Origin: CAZTNW01 sp964614945
GTDB lineage: Bacteria; Caldisericota; JANLFM01
Assembly (NCBI GenBank): GCA_964614945.1
Contig: CAZTNW010000002.1
Coordinates: forward strand, 62,001 to 126,000
Direction: 5' to 3'
Length of the DNA: 64,000 bases
In this document: positions 59,348 to 64,000 of the stretch, piece after piece
Layout of the letters: every line of letters begins with the position of its first letter
How positions within the stretch are numbered: the first letter of the stretch is position 1
Position numbers and translations under genes: made by a program
Notes under the pieces: generated by a model
What the model was told of the DNA's origin: nothing
The model's database searches: none
What the model saw: only the letters and a program-made list of their open reading frames with translations

Positions 59348-60334
59348 ATGCTCTATTTGGTCCTTTTTATCATTTTCGTTTCCTTGGTCTTTGATTTTTT
59401 GAACGGCTTCCACGATGCGGCTAATTCCATCGCCACCGTTGTCTCCACGCGGGTGCTCTCACCGAGATTGGCCGTGATCTGGGCGGCCTTCTTCAATTTT
59501 GTCGCCGCATTCGGCTTCGGCACAGCAGTGGCCCACACGATTGGGGCCGGTTTGATCGACCTGAGTATGGTGGATCTCTTCGTGCTTCTGGCCGGACTCC
59601 TCGGCGCGATCTTCTGGGATCTGCTCACCTGGTGGTTCGGGCTCCCCATTTCCTCCTCCCATGCTCTGATCGGCGGGTTCGCCGGCGCAGCTATCGCCAA
59701 GGCCGGATTTTCAGTCCTGATCCTCTCCGGCTGGCTGAGGGTCCTACTCTTCATTATTATCTCGCCGCTTTTGGGACTCGTATTGGGCTATACCTTCATG
59801 CTCATCACCTTCTGGCTTTTCCGCAAGAAAAGCGCATACCGCATGGATCGCATCTTTCGCAGGCTTCAACTGCTCTCCGCCGCCGCCTATTCCCTCGGGC
59901 ACGGTACAAATGACGCCCAGAAGACGATGGGGATCATCGCCGGGGTTCTCTTTTCCGCAGGCTATCTTTCCACTTACGAAATTCCCTTCTGGGTAGTGCT
60001 CATGTGCCATGCGGCAATTGCGCTGGGCACCCTCTCCGGCGGATGGCGGATCGTTAAGACAATGGGCTCTAAAATCACCAAACTCCAGCCGGTGGGAGGA
60101 TTCTGTGCGGAGACCGCTGGAGCTCTGACCATCATCAGTTCCTCTCTTGTCGGAATTCCCGTCTCTACCACGCATACGATCACCGGGGCCATCATGGGGG
60201 TCGGATCCGCCCGAAGGGTAAAATCTGTGCGCTGGGGGGTAGCCCGCTCCATAGTCTGGGCCTGGATTCTGACTATACCCGTATCCGCCCTGGTGGGTGC
60301 CCTCAGCTACTGGTTGATCCTGCTTCTTATTTGA
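59348..60334 (+). CDS. pit: PiT-family inorganic phosphate transporter
   Basis: 328 residues, about ten helices. The duplicated signature is NGFHDAANSIATVVSTRVLSP and GHGTNDAQKTMG. The protein is on the short side for PiT, as is usual in Bacillota (about 330). It is the probable partner of the DUF47/PhoU-like protein encoded convergently 370 bases away. Confidence 0.93.
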   Translation: MLYLVLFIIFVSLVFDFLNGFHDAANSIATVVSTRVLSPRLAVIWAAFFNFVAAFGFGTAVAHTIGAGLIDLSMVDLFVLLAGLLGAIFWDLLTWWFGLPISSSHALIGGFAGAAIAKAGFSVLILSGWLRVLLFIIISPLLGLVLGYTFMLITFWLFRKKSAYRMDRIFRRLQLLSAAAYSLGHGTNDAQKTMGIIAGVLFSAGYLSTYEIPFWVVLMCHAAIALGTLSGGWRIVKTMGSKITKLQPVGGFCAETAGALTIISSSLVGIPVSTTHTITGAIMGVGSARRVKSVRWGVARSIVWAWILTIPVSALVGALSYWLILLLI

Positions 60335-60704
60335 TCATTTATCACGCTATTGATTACTTATCGACCTAAAATTGGTTCGCCTCTTAAATAATCCATCGGG
60401 CACTAATAAGTGTTCCAAACGCAGTTTCCATGCCAGTCAGAGCCGGGGTGCTAGAAATACGCGGAAAGCTCCAATGCTCCGCAGAGCTGGAGGTCCTTCG
60501 AATAGATCCGCTCATCCGTTTTCCCTCAAATTGTCAATCGCCTTTCCCACTGCTGTCAAGATTTGAGCGAGTTGGTTTTCTTCCTCCTCCGCCTTCTTTT
60601 TCGCAAATGCTGGTTTTGGAGTTTTCGGCTCGGGTTTTTCCGGGATCTCTCAGGAGAAAGTGCAACCCGGACGATTGATCGACGGGAAGAGGGTTCCCCC
60701 GGGA
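60335..60704. other. Intergenic region between pit and DUF47 gene
   Basis: 370 bases with no certain gene. On the minus strand 60512-60649 reads as 45 codons between two stops, EIPEKPEPKTPKPAFAKKKAEEEENQLAQILTAVGKAIDNLRENG, a charged helical coding-like frame without a normal start codon (bounded upstream by TGA). It may be a remnant or use a rare start. No T-rich hairpin is seen. Confidence 0.4.
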
Positions 60705-61325
60705 TCAGGCGTGCTTGATGACGATGCTCTGAATCACGTTGGCCACATCCTCGCACTTGTCCGTGGCCTCCTCCACGATGTCGTAGATTTCTTTCCATTT
60801 GAGAATATCCACCGGGTCATGCACATGATCCTGGAAAAGGAGGGCGATGGCCTTGCGATAGGTATCGTCGGCCCGGTTCTCCAGGCGGTGAACCTCGATC
60901 CAGTGGATGGAGAGGTTCTTGAAGGTGTGCAATTGATCGATTGCTTCCTTAAGCGCCTTCGTCATCTGCACAAGGATCTGCGACATGGCGATCATCGCCG
61001 AGTTCGTCTGGTTTACGTTGAAGAGGGCGAGGCTGTCGGCAGTAGCCTCGATGAAGTCTACAACATCGTCCATGGCTGAAGCCAGGGCATAGATGTCCTC
61101 GCGGTCAATCGGAGTGACAAAGCACTGGTTTACGGTGCGGACGATCTCATGGGTGAGGGAATCGCACTCGTGCTCGATCTCCTTGATCCGCCTGGCTTTC
61201 TCCACCACGTCTGTGTAGGTGGTTAGCAGATCATGCAGGGCCTCCGCCGCCTTGACCACTTTCTCCATTGTCGCGGAGAAAAGCTCGTAGAATCGGCGGT
61301 CCTTGGGAAAGAGATTGAGCCTCAT
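60705..61325 (-). CDS. DUF47/PhoU-like phosphate transport regulator
   Basis: 206 residues, all helical. MRLNLFPKDRRFYELFSATMEKVVKAAEALHDLL, repeated E/D-rich metal-binding motifs (RRIKEIEHECDSLTHEIV and the second half NRADDTYRKAIALLFQD, KEIYDIVEEATDKCEDVAN) typical of DUF47. These are cytosolic partners of PiT-type transporters. Its promoter overlaps that of the divergent YetF-like gene. Confidence 0.92.
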   Translation of the reverse strand: MRLNLFPKDRRFYELFSATMEKVVKAAEALHDLLTTYTDVVEKARRIKEIEHECDSLTHEIVRTVNQCFVTPIDREDIYALASAMDDVVDFIEATADSLALFNVNQTNSAMIAMSQILVQMTKALKEAIDQLHTFKNLSIHWIEVHRLENRADDTYRKAIALLFQDHVHDPVDILKWKEIYDIVEEATDKCEDVANVIQSIVIKHA

Positions 61326-61365
61326 ACTCTAAATGTAGCCTAAGAGATGGAGTACCGCAACTCGG

Positions 61366-61373
61366 ATTATAAT
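61366..61373. promoter_or_regulatory. Overlapping divergent -10 boxes
   Basis: ATTATAAT reads as TATAAT on the plus strand (61368-61373) and as TATAAT on the minus strand (61366-61371). It lies between divergent YetF-like and DUF47 genes, so polymerase could bind in only one direction at a time. -35 elements are weak. Confidence 0.4.
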
Positions 61374-61402
61374 AGCAGGGAAGCTATAAAAGGAGGTTGG
61401 AG

Positions 61403-61915
61403 ATGCTCGAGATCGCAAATGACCTCTGGCAGGTCGCCGTTCGTACTGCGGTAATTTACTTCGTTGTTCTCCTGGGGTTGAGGCTCTTGGGGAAGCGGGA
61501 GATCGGCCAGCTGACCCCTTTTGACCTCGTCCTTCTGCTCCTCATCTCGAATGCCGTGCAGAACGCCATGACCGGGCCAAACGTGTCGCTCTGGGCCGGG
61601 CTCATATCCGCCGCGACCCTGCTCTTGCTCAATTGGCTAATCAACTGGCTGAGCGAGCGTTTCCCTCGCCTGCGCAAAGCAGTTGAGGGTCAGCCCACGA
61701 TCCTCTTGAGTCGCGGCAAGGTCCTCAAAGAAAACATGAGCAAGGAGCGGATCACCCTGGAGGAGCTGGAAATGGCTGCGCGCGAGCACGGCATTGCCGA
61801 TCTTGCCGGCGTAGAGCTGGCCGTGCTGGAGATGGACGGCTCCATCAGCATCATCCCTTTTTCCGAACAGCACCTGCGCCTGAAGAGGCACCTGCGCTAC
61901 TTGCGCCATCGCTGA
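61403..61915 (+). CDS. YetF-like DUF421 membrane protein
   Basis: 170 residues. Three N-terminal membrane segments (VAVRTAVIYFVVLLGLRLL, LVLLLLISNAVQNAM, LWAGLISAATLLLLNWLINWL) then the DUF421 domain with GQPTILLSRGKVLKENMSKERITLEELEMAAREHGIADLAGVELAVLEMDGSISIIP. Function in the family is poorly known. ATG 61403 follows AGGAGG by 6 bases. Confidence 0.9.
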   Translation: MLEIANDLWQVAVRTAVIYFVVLLGLRLLGKREIGQLTPFDLVLLLLISNAVQNAMTGPNVSLWAGLISAATLLLLNWLINWLSERFPRLRKAVEGQPTILLSRGKVLKENMSKERITLEELEMAAREHGIADLAGVELAVLEMDGSISIIPFSEQHLRLKRHLRYLRHR

Positions 61916-61931
61916 AAGCGAAAAGGGAAAG

Positions 61932-62219
61932 TCAGGTTCGCTTGTGGGCGATGAGGGCGGTGAAGAAAACCTTCAATCCCTCCTTGAGGGAGAGAATAGA
62001 GGCCAGTGGTGCCACCATCCGGTGAGTAACATTTTTCGCCACTTCCTCTGCGCTTTCTGCTTTATTCAGGACGAGCTCAAGCACGGTATCCGCTTTTTTC
62101 CTGGCCTTCCGGATAAAAAAGGAGAGGAAGGCGAAGAAAATAATCAAGAGGGCGAGGATAAACATCAGGAACAGGGCGAGGAGGAAAAGGGCCAGATCCC
62201 TCCAGGCAGCCAGGTCCAT
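61932..62219 (-). CDS. Small membrane protein, one transmembrane helix
   Basis: 95 residues. One long hydrophobic segment near residues 8-36 (LALFLLALFLMFILALLIIFFAFLSFFI), followed by basic and amphipathic helices to HKRT. No family is recognised. A frame open to 62291 is antisense or in the preceding gene. ATG 62219 follows GGGGAAGCTGAG. Third in a three-gene envelope set. Confidence 0.6.
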   Translation of the reverse strand: MDLAAWRDLALFLLALFLMFILALLIIFFAFLSFFIRKARKKADTVLELVLNKAESAEEVAKNVTHRMVAPLASILSLKEGLKVFFTALIAHKRT

Positions 62220-62220
62220 C

Positions 62221-62409
62221 TCAGCTTCCCCAACGAGCGAGCAGTTCCTGCTTTTTCTGGCAGGCCGCCTCGCGTGCCTTCTCGCAGGCATCCATCACTC
62301 GTTCACGGATTACTCTCTGTGTCTCTTTTCCCTCCCGCGGGGCGAAAAGAAGCCCTAGAATTCCGCCAGCGAGCAGGCCGGAAATCAGACCGCAAAGAAA
62401 CCCTCTCAT
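62221..62409 (-). CDS. YtxH-domain protein
   Basis: 62 residues with the YtxH motif: FLCGLISGLLAGGILGLLFAPREGKETQRVIRERV, a single glycine-rich membrane helix followed by a charged helix. ATG 62409 follows GGAGGAAAAA and overlaps the upstream DUF948-like gene by 4 bases. Function unknown; linked to stress envelopes in Bacillus. Confidence 0.85.
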   Translation of the reverse strand: MRGFLCGLISGLLAGGILGLLFAPREGKETQRVIRERVMDACEKAREAACQKKQELLARWGS

Positions 62410-62711
62410 TTTTTCCTCCTCAACAACTTCCTCAGGAAACGCCATCCCTGCATAACCATGGCCGATCGCTTTCCTATCTTCGAGGCTTGCACAAAAGGAG
62501 TGAGGATGGCCTCCTGGGCCAATCCTATCGTCGCGCGGAGAGAGCGGAGGGTCTCTCCACCCGATTGAAGAAGGGGCTTTAGATCGCGTTGCAGGGCTCG
62601 AAAGAAGGAAGTGATGACAAGAACGAGATAGAGGAAAAGAAAGAAAGCCATGATCGTCAAAGCCGCGACCGTTATAATTGCAATATCCCTGACAGTTGCC
62701 AACGCTATCAC
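62406..62711 (-). CDS. DUF948-like membrane protein
   Basis: 101 residues: an N-terminal membrane helix (IIAIITVAALTIMAFFLFLYLVLVIT-like, about 9-34) and a helical tail TSFFRALQRDLKPLLQSGGETLRSLRATIGLAQ with the layout of DUF948 proteins. Starts GTG at 62709-62711 behind GGAGGCAG. Together with YtxH and the 95-residue protein it forms a frequently seen trio of small envelope proteins. Confidence 0.75.
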   Translation of the reverse strand: MIALATVRDIAIITVAALTIMAFFLFLYLVLVITSFFRALQRDLKPLLQSGGETLRSLRATIGLAQEAILTPFVQASKIGKRSAMVMQGWRFLRKLLRRKK

Positions 62712-62831
62712 CTGCCTCCGTAAGGTGCTTCCTTTATAGCACAGGGTGGCCTATCCTCGCTATACTCTCCTTAGAGGATGAATTCTTCCGCTGGGAAAGA
62801 CCAGTCTAAATAAAAAAGCACGAGGGTCGAG

Positions 62832-63848
62832 ATGAGAAAGCTGAAAATTCTAATAACCGGGGCATCGTCCGGCCTCGGGCTTACAACCGCTCTGCATTTG
62901 ATGGCCCGGGGGCATTTCGTGATTGGGACGAGCAGGGACCCCGGGGGTTACTCCTTGGAAGATCTTAAAGCAAGCGTTCTACGCGATCACACCCGCTATC
63001 GCTTGGAGGAGGGGAAGCTGAAGGAAGTAGGTCTTAGGCTGCCGCAGGTCTTTTCGAAATTGGATGTTCTCTTAGGCCAATTTATCCTGCTTCCCCTGGA
63101 TTATCGCGCTCGTCCCTCAGCCCAGCAGTGCGCGGTGCAGTACTTCGAGCGTGCGGGGGGAGAAATCGATGTCCTCTTTCTCAACGCCGGCCTCGGTATT
63201 TTCGGTTCGGTCGAGGAAACAGAAGAACAGCTTGCGGAGGAGCAATTTGCCACCAATCTCTTCGGCCCCCTCCGCTTGCTCAAGCATGTCCTTCCTGTCA
63301 TGAGAAGGCAGGGTCGGGGAAAAGTAATATTAACCAGCTCCCTCGCGGCAGGGTTGACCGTGCCCTTTGAAAGCTATTATTCAGCCAGCAAATCCGCCCT
63401 CGAGCGCGTGGCTGAAGGACTGGCCATGGAGATAAAGCCCTTTGGTATTCAAGTAGCGGTTGTGGAGCCGGGCGATATCAACACGGCCTTTAATTTGACG
63501 ACGGTCAGGAGCCTTCAAGCTATCAGAGGCACGAGCAGCGATCTTCCCCTCCTCCTGCATTCCTTCCCTCTCGGGGAGGGCTCCCCCTATTACAATCGCG
63601 CCCAGAATTCCTGGAACTACATTATGCGCACACTGCCTTTGAAACCCTCCCCTACTCTGGTAGCCAAGGTGATGGTCAAATTGGCGGAAAAGCCGCGAAT
63701 CGGGTTCCGCTACAGAGCGGGGAGCCTCTGGCAGACCGTCGCCGCCTCTTTGGCCCAGAGAATCTTTCCTGACGCGCTGAAGGAATGGGCGCTTACCAAG
63801 ATTTATGAGCTGGATAGGGATAAGAATGCGGGTCGGGCTCCTCTATAA
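62832..63848 (+). CDS. Short-chain dehydrogenase/reductase
   Basis: 338 residues. TGASSGLGL at the N-terminus (NAD(P) binding), NAGLGIFG, and the catalytic Ser in LTSSLAAGL with YYSASKSA (Tyr-x3-Lys). A long insert (about 35-90) between the Rossmann start and the NAG motif and an extended C-terminal tail make it larger than a classic SDR (about 250). Substrate unknown. Its last 23 bases overlap the next gene. Confidence 0.87.
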   Translation: MRKLKILITGASSGLGLTTALHLMARGHFVIGTSRDPGGYSLEDLKASVLRDHTRYRLEEGKLKEVGLRLPQVFSKLDVLLGQFILLPLDYRARPSAQQCAVQYFERAGGEIDVLFLNAGLGIFGSVEETEEQLAEEQFATNLFGPLRLLKHVLPVMRRQGRGKVILTSSLAAGLTVPFESYYSASKSALERVAEGLAMEIKPFGIQVAVVEPGDINTAFNLTTVRSLQAIRGTSSDLPLLLHSFPLGEGSPYYNRAQNSWNYIMRTLPLKPSPTLVAKVMVKLAEKPRIGFRYRAGSLWQTVAASLAQRIFPDALKEWALTKIYELDRDKNAGRAPL

Positions 63849-64000
63849 GGCCAACTTCTCCTCGAGCGAGGAGGATAAAAAGAGAGCAAATCAGCAGAGC
63901 AGGACCATTGAGGCCGTAGTTCAATCATTGAAAACGGAGGGCTTTTCCCCTTTCTGCATTCCCCTTAACCCACCCGATCTTTCCCCGCTTATCAATTCCC
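63826..64000 (+). CDS. D-alanine-D-alanine ligase-like ATP-grasp protein (N-terminal part)
   Basis: The first 58 residues of a protein running off the right edge: MRVGLLYKANFSSS, then TIEAVVQSLKTEGFSPFCIP, as in the N-terminal domain of D-Ala-D-Ala ligase-like ATP-grasp enzymes. The ATG at 63826 follows AGGGATAAGA and lies inside the end of the dehydrogenase gene. ATP-binding motifs are beyond the window, so the family is a guess from the start. Confidence 0.5.
   Translation, partial: MRVGLLYKANFSSSEEDKKRANQQSRTIEAVVQSLKTEGFSPFCIPLNPPDLSPLINS

Noticed and set aside
1..64000. tRNA, rRNA, CRISPR, insertion sequence or prophage
   Set aside because: No cloverleaf-like blocks, spaced direct repeats, transposase or phage genes were found on reading; a tRNAscan or CRISPR finder run would be decisive.

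Overview
The window reads as chromosomal DNA of an anaerobic, Bacillota-like (Clostridia-type) bacterium, probably uncultured and possibly thermophilic. The evidence is a SCIFF peptide with its radical-SAM maturase, the Gram-positive gene order tmk-darA-holB-ricT, and a dgk/dck deoxynucleoside kinase pair. Traits common in thermophilic anaerobes are mixed in: a cupin-type (archaeal) glucose-6-phosphate isomerase, a GH57 glucanotransferase, a tungsten-type aldehyde ferredoxin oxidoreductase and a K+-independent membrane pyrophosphatase. Base composition is moderately GC rich. I saw no rRNA, tRNA, CRISPR array, insertion sequence or phage gene, so taxonomy cannot be fixed from the window alone.

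Layout. 1-2.4 kb: a SCIFF ribosomal-peptide locus on the minus strand (peptide, maturase, start of an ABC ATPase), divergent from a ferritin-like protein. 2.5-8.7 kb: nucleotide salvage and replication (dgk, dck, R3H ATPase, tmk, darA, holB, ricT, FmdB-type zinc ribbon), closed by a strong terminator. 8.9-12.9 kb: DUF3467, aldehyde ferredoxin oxidoreductase, then a left-handed beta-helix protein, a HEPN-like protein and a class II amidotransferase. 12.96-13.96 kb: a decayed strip with remnants of a VOC protein and a DUF3160 protein. 14-18.9 kb: acetyltransferase, cold-shock protein, glutamine synthetase, membrane pyrophosphatase.

19-21.5 kb holds the most interesting block: an IscS-like protein whose PLP lysine is replaced by threonine while the catalytic cysteine loop is kept, an IscU scaffold fused to a MIP18/DUF59-type domain, a TusA-like and a DsrE-like protein. 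It looks like an iron-sulfur/sulfur-trafficking operon that does not rely on its own PLP desulfurase. 21.7-28.2 kb: a membrane glycosyltransferase, a MacA/MacB-type export system, LemA and an HtpX-type protease. 28.2-35.6 kb: an amino-acid unit with a proline-racemase-family dehydratase, a complete branched-chain amino-acid ABC importer (LivM and LivG fused) behind a near-consensus promoter, and an M20 amidohydrolase.

35.7-45.7 kb is a carbohydrate block: glycogen synthase fused to a GalT-type uridylyltransferase, GH57 4-alpha-glucanotransferase and cupin phosphoglucose isomerase as a tight minus-strand operon; divergently, a membrane glycosyltransferase, a PlsY-like protein and a fused sugar-nucleotidyltransferase/phosphomannomutase-like protein with eroded mutase loops. 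45.7-50.6 kb: four minus-strand genes (M32 carboxypeptidase, acetyltransferase, beta-lactamase-fold hydrolase, M29 aminopeptidase). 50.7-58 kb: hypA-hypB, dnaE, an MrfA-like helicase and a broken flavodoxin-family gene. 58-64 kb: a sulfite-oxidase-fold protein, HAD phosphatase, phosphate permease with a DUF47 partner, YetF-like protein, three small envelope proteins, a dehydrogenase and the beginning of an ATP-grasp ligase.

Several starts lie exactly where a transcript would begin behind a -10 box (dnaE, the beta-helix protein), suggesting leaderless mRNAs, and extended -10 boxes (TGN TANNNT) recur just upstream of other genes.
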